From Diplosphaera chodatii (Eukaryota > Chlorophyta > Trebouxiophyceae > Prasiolales > Stichococcaceae), in the NCBI GenBank assembly GCA_032358165.1, contig JAALGY010000037.1, positions 769,001 to 833,000 on the forward strand: a stretch of 64,000 nucleotides of DNA, given 5' to 3'. The notes below the pieces were generated by a model, which was given only the letters and a program-made list of their open reading frames with translations, was not told where the DNA came from and ran no database searches. This document shows positions 25,548-37,304 of the stretch, one piece after another. How positions within the stretch are numbered: the stretch's first letter is position 1; each line of letters begins with the position of its first letter. The translations under genes were made by a program, and so were the position numbers.

Positions 25548-28500
25548 TCAGCAGCAGACCTCCCGCAGCGACACCCAGCGGTACGCCGAGCCGCTCCTGA
25601 TGGCGTCCACGGCTGCCGCGGCTGCGTCCAGCTGCCGCCGGATGGGCGCCGCCCTCTGCTCCGCTGTGGCCGCGTCGGCCGACTTCGGCAGCCTCGCCAA
25701 AGCCCCTTCCACATCCTGCAGTCAGACATCAGCTACGTTCGTCAAGGTTTAAGCAGGTCGTCGTGTTTAGTCAGTGTGACAACGTTTGGAGGTGAGCGGG
25801 CCTGCAGTGTGTGAACGGGATGCTGCCACTGCACACGCATGACGAAAAGCAGCGACTGCACGAGATGTCACCAGGGAGCGGTGCAGCGCTGCCAGCTGCG
25901 TGTACAGCGCCGCCTCCGTGACTGCGCGGCTCATGCTGCCTGACGCGTCGCCAGGTGGCGCGCTGCCATGCCGACCATCGGGCCCCACCCTGCGTGAATT
26001 CAACCAGAGCTATGAGAACCCGCTCTGACTGGCAGTGCTGGGGCCCAGAGCTATACATACCTGCTTTGCTGGCCGTCACGCTCATGCAGCTGCTATATCC
26101 GACCATACATATGCCAAGGCTTGGAGCCATGCATGGGCAACGACCACAGTTTAGCAGCCCGACAGATGCAAGTCCTGAGACGCTCACGCGAGCCTGATGT
26201 CACGTGTGGCGCCCGGAGCCAGCTCGTCGTCGGAGCGCAGCTGGCAGTCGTAGTAGCTGGACACCGCTGCACGCGCCGCCAGCAGCGCCTGGTTCGCCAG
26301 CTGTACGCCTGCGCAGCAAGGCAACACTCTCGCTGCGGGGTCATTGGGCAGCGTTCATGGCCGACGCCACAGGCCGTCCAACAGCACAGGCTTCATTGAG
26401 AGCACCTCCTGGCGTCCCGCTTGTACACAATCACCTGACGGATCATGCCCTCATCACAGTACCCCAAAGCAATCACGAGCAGCATGGCATTGCTTCCAGA
26501 CGTACACTACGTCGAACCCGCTATGCAACACACGACGCCCTGCCTGAGAGCGGCGTGGCGGTGCCGACCCTGTCGGGCGGCTGCAGCGCCGCCACAGCGT
26601 CCACGGTGCCGCCCAGCACCGCCTCCACCCCGCAGAAGGCAAAGCGGTCGGCGTCTGCGTTTGCCAGCTGCAGCGCCTCGCAGTCCTGCAGCGTGTAGAC
26701 GTTATGTGACCGTTCCAGCAAGCATCATCTGTCTCCGGACCTCGAGATCCCCCCAAGACGGTGCACACCTGCATGCCGCAGTGCTTCGCCATGCGTTCAT
26801 GGGGCATCGTGACTACAGCCTTGTGTGGGCTGCATGGCAGCAACGCCTTTGCAGCGGCCAGGAGAAGGGACAGGAGTGCAGGCACCGACTGCAGGGACAG
26901 GGGTGCTCAGTCCACGCGGCGTGCAGCAGCCGGCGGCAGGGGTCGGCGCGCGGGGCACCTTGAAGCGCGCGGGGTCGTCGAAGAAGGCTGCGCCCGACAC
27001 CAGCGCGTCCTCCCGCGCGTCGTCGCCGCCCCCGCCGCCGGCCGCGCCCGCGAAGCGCGAGGGGTCCAGCCCCAGGCAGTCCGCCAGCCGCGCGGCATCG
27101 GTGCCCTCGATCGGCGTGCACAGGCGCGCGACCACCGGGTGCACCTGCGGAAACACAGCCTGGTTAGTCAACAGCCTCCGGACCAGAGGAGCACCTGCAT
27201 GTGCAGCCTGCCTTGTTGATGCTGGTCACATCCCAGCTTGGGCGTCCGACAGGCTGTGTCATCGTCATGTCATCATGAGGATGCAGATGCCCCGGGGCAG
27301 GAAGCACATGGGGGAGCAGCTGTCATGGGCCGAGGCCTCAGGTAGGGCAATGGGGGGCTGGACCCGCACCTGCTGCGACAGGTAGTAGGCGGCGTCCACC
27401 TCCAGCTGCGCCCCCGGGGCGCGCACCTCGTCTATGTGGTACGCCCGCTGCGCCAGACCCTTCCCGCTGGCGGCGCCCGCGCCCCCCTCCCCGCCAGTGC
27501 TGCGGTCGATGCAGATGATGTACGGCACCGTCTCGCCCTGTGCAGCGCAGCAATGTCACTGATTGCGTAGTCAACCTTCTGCTTGGTCAGCTGCCACAGC
27601 GGAACATCGCAGGCTTTGAGCATGGTCGTGAATCGCTCTTGTACCAACAGCGGCATGATATTCGCATATTTTTGATGGCCTTCAAAGCCAAGTTGATTGT
27701 GCACATGTGCAGGCTGGGTGCTCCACAGCAAAGCTACAAGCGGTAGACCTCAGCCGCAGGATCGCTGTCGCACCAGCGTGTGCTCATGTCACCTGCATGG
27801 TGCCGTTGCGCAGGCCGGCGGTGCGGCGGCGCAGGGCGACCTGCACGTGCGGCTGGTTCTTCGCGTCCGGGTAGTCCTCCGGCCGCTTGGTCAGCTGCTT
27901 GGTCACCAGGAACTTGGCCAGCGGCACCTGCTTGCCCCGCACCCGCTCCGCCACCTGCCGAATAAAACACAGAAGAGGGCTCATGCTCGTTCAGAGTATG
28001 CGTCCCACAGCTGCAGAGGCAGCGGCACCGCCGCGCCACCTGCACGATGCCTTGTGGTTGTGACTGCTGCATCTGACACCACGAAGACGGGTGCTGCAGC
28101 TCCGCCTGGCCCCGGACTGCTGCATGAGTGAGGCTGAGGGTTCAGGGCTCAGAACAGAGTGCCCGCCGCACCGCGCGCAGGTGGTCGTGGATGGCCTGCA
28201 CCACGTCCTCGGGCGGCGCGCCCGACAGGATGTTGCGCAGCGCGAACCGCCCGCACTCCTTGGACAGCGGGCACCAGTCCCGCCGCACCTGGTCCAGCCC
28301 CTTCTCCTCCTGCACCTGCAGCAGGGTGCGGCATAAAATGTCACACCCAGTTGGTGATGAGTGGGGTCATGGTCAGCCTCGTGCCATGTGCATGCTGCTG
28401 TTGCCGTCAGACGCACGGGCACGCCCGACAGACCTTTGTTCAGTGTATGCAGCAGCGGCCGCAATGCAAGTCAGGCATCAGCGGCGGTGCGACGTGTAGG

Positions 28501-31500
28501 CAGCACGGGTACACGGCGCGCACCTCGCGCTCGAGGCCATCGGGGCCCGTCTCGAACTTGATGGCGGCGTACTTCTTCTTCTTCAGCAGCAGGATGACCT
28601 TGTACACGCCGTCCAGCGCGATCTGCAGCTTGCTGTACCGCCGGTTCACCTGCGGAGTGCATGAGCACATCCCTCATCATCGGGCACACAGATCTAGCTG
28701 TTCATCGATGTGTGTGCAGCACTATGCGCAAGACGGTCTGCAAGCCATTCAGGGCCGTCCCTTGCCAGCCCTGTTGGTCTGGAGCGCCGACAGATAGAGA
28801 GAGAGACAGATACGTCTCAGCTGCAGCCTCGCAGCATCAACGACTGGGACGTTTGCCCTGCCTCTGCTGGCTGTGAGGTCTGGCGAGTAATGCATTGACA
28901 CCAAATCTACCTGTCTCATGATGGTGTCGGCAAGCTTCTTGCAGGCTTCGTGGTCACGGGTGCGCGTGTTGACCATGATGGAGTCTGTGTCGCCGTAGAT
29001 GACCTGCAGCATGGGCACCGAAATGGAACAACTAGCGCATGCAGATCGGGATGGTGCCGCCACGAGGCCTGCAAGGTGCTTGCAAAACGTGCTGCCAAAG
29101 ACTTGTGCCTCCGATTGTCCTCTGATTGCAGCTGCAATTGACAGCGCTGAGACTCTGAAGAGCCTCTCACCTCAAGGCCCAGCTCCCCTTCGACCAGGTC
29201 CACGGTCGCCTGCAGGATGTCCCGCCCTGTGGCAGTCACCAGCTCCGCGAGCGGCTGCACAACAAGCAGCTCCGCGGTCTGCACCCTGCCCAGGGATCCT
29301 GAAATAGCTGCCCCACATGCTCGCACGAAATGCTGCAGGGAATCCGTCGTGTAGCTGGCATGTTGAGACAGTGCATATTTGGCGGCACTGCTGCGATGCG
29401 TGCAACACAGCTGCTTGCTCAGTGCAACTCGGATGTGGCACCTGCGCAAAGAACCGCGAGGCACGGAAGCCGAGGCAGCCGTACATGCTGTTGGCCGTCA
29501 GCTTGAGCGCCTGCTGCCGTGTGTCATACTGCTGCCGCCGCAGCTGTAGCCAGAAAGCACGGAGGATGGGGTGAAATGTTGCTATCCGAGACACATGCAA
29601 TGTGCATACTGTACACGTGATCACTGCGTCACATACACAGCCAAGCTTGGCAAGCCTCCGTTGGCGCACCGGGTCGCGCTCCGACTTCAGGAGGTTTTTG
29701 ACCTGCTGCCGCGCCTGCACACGGTGCAGGCTGCCAGGTCAGGCGACTCGGGCAGCGTTGACGGTGGATTGCCTGCCCTCTGCAGCCCCGGTACAACTTG
29801 GCAATGGCAGCAGCGGTCTGCGGGTCACAGGTCCTGGCAGGCCAGCGGGGGCGCTGCGGTGCGGCGGCACCTGCAGGATGGCGGCCAGGATGACGGGCAG
29901 CGGGGCGGGCTCGCCGCCCGACGGCGGCAGCGCCGGGGCGGCGCCCTCCTCCCCGCGCTCCACCGTCGTGAAGCAGATGTTGAATTCCTGTGGCCACGTG
30001 TGCATTGGTGTGGTCAGTGATGCGTTTCATGACCTAGCACCGGCACGGATCCCTGTTCCCACGTGTCCAGCATGAGCAGGCAGATGCTGGGCTGCGAAAG
30101 TGGTGTCAGTGTGTGTTTTACTATGCAGATCATCTGTAGCATGCGGTGACCACACACACTTTGCGCTGGTGTCGAGACATGCAATCCCATTGGCTGGTGA
30201 CGGGCATCATTTCAGCAGGGTGCGGACCCGGATGATGGAGGGGTACAGGCTGTTGAAGTCCAGCAGCAGGGTGTAGCTGTCGTACAGCCCCTTCTTGGGC
30301 TCCAGCACCAGGCCGCCCGCATACGCCGCCTTGCGCTTGCCTGCGTCAAGGCAGTAAGCAGAAGGACATCAGCATGCACATCGAGCACGCTTGACAAACC
30401 CCAATCATTGGTCCAGCATGGTGAAGGATCCACCTAGATTGGCGACTCATTCAAATGCTGGAGCAGCCTCCGACGCACATCGGAGATGCCTTTGTGTCAC
30501 AGTGCTGGGTGACATCAGGTGGGCGGCGCGAGTCGCGGGGGCTGCAAAACGACAGGTGACAGGCGCACCGTTGGCGGCGGGCGCCTCCTCCTCCTCGTCG
30601 CCGCCGGCGCCCCGCTGCAGCCGCTCCCGGTCCCGGAAGCTCAGCTTGTCGGGCAGCATGAACTTGCGGCCGTGGAACTCGTGCGCCAGCAGCATCTCGA
30701 TGCGCGCCGCGCGCTGGCCCTGTTGCAGACAGATAAGCGAGCCCGAGCATCAGCTGCACAGCAAGCTCATGCAAGCACACACACCCGCCTCTGCTCGCAC
30801 TTGGGCAGGTCAGCTGCTGACACCGTCAACATCTGCATGACGAGCGCACTTGCTAGATCATTGGAGTAAACTGGACACCGGCATCTGCCACCGCATAGCG
30901 ACAACTAGGAGCTGACAAGAGGGCAGATACCCAAAGGGTTTTGTTCAGGTATGCGTCTCGTGCATGCGCCATTCGGTCACCTGCAGCACGCGCGACCAGA
31001 GGGAGCCCGACACAGTGGCCAGCTGCGCTGACAGCGGGAGGGAGTTGAGCACCGCTGCCAGGCCCAGCGACAGCCATGCGTCCGCCTCCGCCGCGTGCAC
31101 CAGCCGCAGCAGCCCCTCCCGGCTCTCATACCGGCCTGTGTCACAGCCGAAACCCAGTGGACTTGATGGTGGCACGTGTCAACGACACATGATCATGTAT
31201 GGTAACCGTCGGCATCATCATGCACGCAGCCACAATCAAGAGAACAAGGACGCACTGGCCACTTCGGAGGAGGCAAACTCCTCGCGGTGCTCATCCAGCA
31301 TGCTCTTTGCCAGCGACGCCAGCGTGTACTCCACCGCCCTGGTCAGCTCCCTGGCAGAAGGTGGACAGGAAGTTGAGAGCTTGCTGCAACCGCTGCGTGA
31401 ACATTGATCCAGCAATCCTACCAGTTGCTGGAGCCAGCGATGCCAGCACAGGCCTCGCTCCCGGCGAACTGTGCAGCGTTTGGCAGCATTTGGCCTCCGA

Positions 31501-34500
31501 CGCTGCACCAGCCGCTGTGGGGGGTGTGCGGCAGCAGCTCACCTGGCGGAGAGGTAGGTGTCACACAGCAGGCGGCCGGCGATGCAGGCGAGCGCGCCGG
31601 CGCCTGCGCCGCCGCCAAAGGTGTGGCCGCCGCCCTTGAGGCTGGGGATCTTGGCGCGCTTCAGCCGCCCCACCCGGCTCCACTGGTACACCTGCGAGCA
31701 GGGTGCCATTCCAGTGCTCAGCCTGCTCACTGCTGCTTCGACTCTGCACGAAGATTCGTTGCGTGCAGTAGATAGAGTACGCAACAGCGAAGAAGTGCAG
31801 AGGTTCCTGGTGTAGGGTGATGTGGTACGATTGCACCTTGTGCTTCTCCAGGCGGTGCAGCAGCACGTCCAGGTCGAAGGCGCTGATGTTGTGGCCCACC
31901 AGCGCGTCGGCATCCAGGTTGGACAGCCGGTTCACCTGCAGGGATTGTTCCGCTGTTGCAGCACCGGCCAAGGTCAATCACATGACCTGGTTCTTCAGCC
32001 CATGTGAATTTGTGCAAGGCTGCTGGATGCAGCAAGCGGAGTGCAGCTCACCAGCGTCGTGAGCAGCGCCTTCTCGTTGGCGAGGGCCATCAGCATCGCG
32101 CCGCCGTTGCGGCGCCCGGCCACGCTGCTGTTGGCATCCCGCACCGCTGCCTCGAAGCCTGCAGGGCCAACACCACAGCATATCATGCTCCTGACTGCGT
32201 GATCATCAGCTGCTGGACCACTGTGGCATGCCCCAGGGCGCACAGAGCAGCCATGGAAGCGAGATGCCCATAGTGTCTGTCATCATGACAGCCACAAGAT
32301 GAGCACTCACCTGCGGGGAATGGGTGGCCGTCCAGCTTGCGGACGATGCTGAAGTGCCTGAAGCCGCGCTTCTGCCGCCAGTCCTCCTACAGTGTCGGCA
32401 GCACTCCCGGTTGATACACCACTGTAGTCTAGTCATGGGGCTCCGTCCAAAACCACGCGAACCTTGTAGAGCTTGTCGTGTTGCAGTGGACTCAAAGACT
32501 TCGCATTGACAAGCATGGGTCAACTTGCAGCTGTCACCTTCGGGAAGGGCACGTCCACACGCATTGCGGGCAGGTGCACCACGCTGGCGGCAACGATTTC
32601 GGAGGTGCCGGTCGCCGGGTTCATCCAGGTCTTTAAGTTCAGCGCCGCAACAGTGAGCGGCGGCGAGTGCGTGCCTGCGTTTGCGGTGACGTCACAGCTT
32701 GATGTTGCAGCTATCACAGCCGCATGAGCTGTTTGTGAACACACACCGGAGTGACCATGCGCTCCTACATGCATCACGGGCAGTCATGGTGTAGCAGTGC
32801 ATAGGGTCACCTTGAGGCGGAAGCGCAGTGACCGCCTTGGGCCCCGCCACCTTCACCTCCAGCTTGCACCAGCTGACCTGCAGATGACACAGCGTGCACC
32901 TCGTCTTCTGCACCACCTGTGCACCTGCCTCAAGTGGGCCACGATGCAGGCCAGAGCAGCATCCTTGGCCGAGCCTCGGCTGGTGGTCGGTAGACTACAG
33001 GGCAGCTGCTGATAGGTTGGGTTCACATCTGCCTCCTGTTGTCTACCTCTGCAAACGGGCTTGTCAGCTGTGCAGCATGTGCTTCCCGGTGTCCCCACCT
33101 GGCGGCTGGACTCGGCAATGCGCTCCGGCTGGGCGAGGCGCAGCCAGCAGGGGCCCTTGATGCGCCGCTTGATGAGCAGCGCCTCCAGGCTGGTCTGCCC
33201 GCCGCCGATGACCCTCACGAAGCTGTCACCTGCCGCAGGGGGATGAGATGAGGATTGTGCACAATAGGAAGGTGCAGCCCTCAGAGATGCCGCCACTGGA
33301 TTGATTCTGTACCGAAACACCTGTTACACACACAATGCAGTGCAATCGAGCGGTATCCTGATCCGCCGCAGCGCTCACCAGCCATGTCCATGAGCTGGGC
33401 GGACGGCGAGGCGGCGGGCACCTTGACCTTCAGCACCCACTGCTTGCCGTGCGGGATCTCGGGGTACTGGTCGAACGCCCAGCTCCGCTGCCGCGGCTGC
33501 ATCGACACCTGCGCAGCCACCAGCGCGGCTGTCCATTCCTGGCTGACGGTGCAACAGGCACACGGAGGGAGCGCGGGCCCTCTGAGGTGGTAGTGCTCAT
33601 GCAACTGATGCAGGCATACACAGGTGGCAGATGTGCGTTACCTTGCCCAAGCTGAAGATGCCCATGTCCAGCAGCTGCTGCTTGACCTCGGTCTTCGTGT
33701 CCGCCAGGAATTGCCGCTGCGGGGAGTGTGCCGTGGCTGTCAGCTACTGGCCGAAGGTCACAAGGAACACACGGCGCAAAACCATGCCACTGCCATGCAA
33801 CACCAAAAGCCAACATTCGTGCGAATACAAAACAAGTGACAGACCTGCATGTACAGCTTGAGCTGCTGTTCGGCGGCCTTGCGGCCGTCTGACCCCGCGT
33901 CCTCTGCCTCCACCGCATCCTGCAGCCGCTGCAGCTCGTCCAGGCAGGGCGCCAGCGCCTGCGGCACAAGGTGTGCGTCGTGATCAGATCATTATTGCTG
34001 CGGCTCTGCTCATTCCGGCCCGGCCACCGCTGAGCAGGGCACAAGCGGTAGCTTCTCCGACCAGCAGCGCACTGGAGCAAAACGCTGCGCACCTCGGCGG
34101 TGGGCACCACGAAGACGGCGCGCTGCGGCACAGGCACCACAGCGCACACGGACAGCCAGTGGCCCTGCACCTGCGCCTGCAGCGGGACAGCAGCGCCGTC
34201 AGGGGAGGCGCCTACATGACACGGCCTTGGTGGCAGGCTGCCTGGCTGCGTGGCCGACACATAGCCGGGCCACCAGCAGGTACATGTGGTGCAGCCTCAG
34301 CGAGGCAGGCTGCCGACGCCCGCCCACAGGCAGGTGACCCGACCCCTGCCGCCGGACCTTGCAGAACAGGTACACGGTGCCGGGCTGCCCCGCCTCCTCG
34401 TGCGCATCCAGCAGGTGCAGCGTCATGGCGTCGCCCTCCAGCGGCAGCTCGGCGTCGGCGCTCCACGGCTCCTGCTCCTCCCCCGCCGGCCCTGGTGATT

Positions 34501-36709
34501 GGGTGCGTGCAGGGGCGGAGTCAGCTGTGCGTTGCTTGGTGTTCAGCAGTAGGCAGCGACTGCCGCGCATGCAGTGCTCGCCTGGCGGTGCAGTGTGCGA
34601 CCGGGCTGCCCTGTGTGCATCAGGAGTTGGACGGGTGGAAGCTGTAGGTACACGACTCTGGCTGAAAGGTGCGCACCGTCATCCGCCTCCTGATACACGT
34701 CGTCCCAGCCGGACGGCTGCGCCGGTCCCGCCGGCGTGTCCGCAAACAGCGGGGCGGCACCCGCAGCCGGCGCTGCCAAGCCGGGGGTGGCCGCGCCGGC
34801 GGGCGTCGCCAGCTCAGCGCCGCTCTCCTGCTTCTGCGGGCGTCAGCACAGGCGTGTCAGGCAACACAGCCCAATCCATCAGCTTGCCATCAATGTTGCT
34901 CCGGCATAGTGGGTCCTATGACATATCAGGCGTATTGCACGGGATCAGTATCGTGAGTGTTTTCCATCATATTGCCTGTCAGGTGCCAGGAGGTGCTGAA
35001 AGGACTTTTGCTAGGGAAAGGCGCACCACACGGGCCAGGTGCGGTGTGGCCGCAGCCGCAGCGGCGCCGGCCTCCGCAGCCTCGGCGCAGCGCAGCAGGT
35101 CGTCGTCGTCGGCCTCTGCTTTCACTGCTACAGGGTCGTCGCCTTCGTGCTGCGCCGCAGCAGGCGGTCCCGCAGGCGACGGCGGGTCTGCTGCCTCCAT
35201 GGGCTCAGCCGCGTCAGGCCCTGCAGCAGCGTTGCGGAGCATGGTGGTGCAGGCCTCTCGATGCCATTCCTCAACAGAAGTGTTGCGCCTGATCCTCCTG
35301 CAGCAGAGGGCGCTTCGACACCAGCAGGAAATCGGGTGGCAGCATGAAGGTCGTACCTTCGTAGCCATCATCGAGGGGCGGCGGCGAGGGGGATGCCGAC
35401 CGCTGCCGCCTGTATGGGGGCGCCGCCGGCCGTGACAGCGTTGATGGCCGAGGCCGCGCCGCTGAAGCTGCCGTTCCCATCGTCCGCTGCACGACCCGTC
35501 ACAGCTGATCATGCTCTTGGCACCGCCACTGCTGCTCCAACGTGTACTGTAGTATTATATGTCACTAGACACATTCTGGCAGTCCTCTGCGTTCAGACAT
35601 ACCGGTGTGAATGCTGCGGGGGAGCGGGAGCTCGGCGTGTGGCGCGACGCCAGCAAAGCAGTCCCAGGTCGGCGCTGCGGCGTGGCTGCTGCCGCTGCGG
35701 GGCTGCCGCTCGCCAAGCTGGTCTCACCGCCACCCAGCATCGCGGCCAGCAGAGCATCCTGCGACTCTGCTGTGACTGCAACCTTGGCTGCCGGCCGTGC
35801 ATGGCTGCTACCTGCGGTCGAGGCAGGCAGAAGACTTACTACTCTGGCAGTGGTGCACATTCCGTCACGTTGCCATTGTGCCTTTTGCTGTGCAGCTCAA
35901 GCCTGCAGCGGTGCCTCTGGGTGGCGATGCGCACCTGGAGCCGCTGCAAACATCTTCTGCAGTCGTGCCTTGGCGCCAGGCTCGGGCCTGGGCTTGTCCT
36001 TGCCTACGATTGGCAGATTGTGCTCTGTTCTGCGACGAGATGCCTGCTTCAAATGCTCAGCTTCAGAGCCTGGTCTGCTGTGCAAGTGAGATCATCCATT
36101 CACTAGACGCACGCACCCTTCTTGTGCTGCTTCTTTTCCTTTCGCTGCTGTCCCGGGTCTACCTCCTCCTCATCGCCCGACGCCTCGGAGCGGTTCCAGT
36201 CCTCCTCCTCGCCCAGATCCTGCCCATACTCCCCATTGTCGTCCTCAATGAAGTCGCCTGCAGGACATGGTGGTTGCCCGTGATACCGCAGTCGAGGCGA
36301 GCGCCTGGTCAGATGGCTGGGCAGATTGTATCAGTGGTCTGCGGTGGATCATTTGCGGCCTCCGCGTTTCTCTTGATCCACAAGTGCAATGAGTTCGACT
36401 GCATAGGTTTGGCGCTGGCATGCGCCACAAGGCATGACAAGCACCGCAAGCACGCAACTGAAAACAGAAAAGACCCAATGCAGCACCGTTGGCCCATTTG
36501 TAGCGTGTGAAACAGCCATGTGCACCTGCTTGCCGACGCTTGGCCACCAGCTGCGCGTACTCATCATCATTCAGTGTGTCATACACCGGCGCCTCATCCT
36601 TGACCAGTGTCCCATCCTGGCGCTTGCGTTTGGCCGCCTCGATGCGCTCCTTTGCGTTGCTGCTCCTGTTCGCGGCCGCACGGCGCGGGCGTCGTTCTGA
36701 ATCTGCCAT
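25548..36709 (-). CDS. POLA1: DNA polymerase alpha catalytic subunit
   Basis: Family-B polymerase that extends the RNA primer laid by primase at origins and Okazaki fragments. ATG at 36709 gives [20 protein letters not shown], then an acidic region ([17 protein letters not shown]). The N-terminal domain includes [20 protein letters not shown] (near 33160) and [13 protein letters not shown]. The exonuclease fold lacks proofreading residues as is normal for pol alpha ([15 protein letters not shown], near 31870; [16 protein letters not shown]). Polymerase motif A is [14 protein letters not shown] (30225-30270), followed by [12 protein letters not shown]. Motif B is [14 protein letters not shown] (29465-29515), motif C is [12 protein letters not shown] (28965-29005), then [14 protein letters not shown]. 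Roughly 30 exons spread over 11 kb. The C-terminal domain is recognisable ([41 protein letters not shown]) but lacks the zinc-binding cysteines. Stop TGA at 25548-25550. Confidence 0.93.
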
Positions 36710-37304
36710 AGTGGGTTGAGTTACCACATTTCGGATGTAAGCAGTGATGCAGCAGTGGTTGCACGCCTTGCCACGTTGTGGCGCACAGTACACATCAACG
36801 CAGGATAAATGTGTGTTTGGGACAATGCACAGGGGACTCGAACACTCGATGCATACGATCACATGTCGAAAGCATGTTTAAATCTCAAAGTGACACGTTG
36901 TAGATTTACCGCGATTGCATGTGTGGAATAGGAAGCCAGCCTGCTGCATGCTGCTGCGCGCCTGCGCCTCATGCCGCAGCACCGTCAGATCGTTGTCAAC
37001 AGTGACCTGATGACGCAGCAAGGTAGTGCGCTCCACCATGTTGGCGCGGCTGCCTGTTGACAGCATCAACATAGCAGGCTGCATCAAGTGTCAATCGTTT
37101 TGTGCTCGTCTGCAACTTTACGTCCTGTAAAGCTTGGTGAGCATCCCGTTGCATGAGGCCTTGGTAAAAACGCCCAGAGTCAGATCACCACTTGGGGTTC
37201 ACACCGATCAGACACTTGCTGCACTGAATCCCACTTGCAACAGCAGCGCGCACATCAGTCGACTGCACAGCTGACCTCAGTTGCGAGTCTGAGCAGCAGC
37301 AACC
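36710..37304. promoter_or_regulatory. Bidirectional upstream region of POLA1 and NUP54
   Basis: These 595 bp separate the divergent start codons of POLA1 (36709, minus) and NUP54 (37305, plus), so both promoters must lie here. A minus-strand open frame at 36878-37087 has no family match and could be part of an untranslated leader. No specific promoter motif is obvious. Confidence 0.5.

Noticed and set aside
36878..37087. 69-codon minus-strand open frame upstream of POLA1
   Set aside because: No domain, no splice partner and no clear start context; it may be leader sequence.
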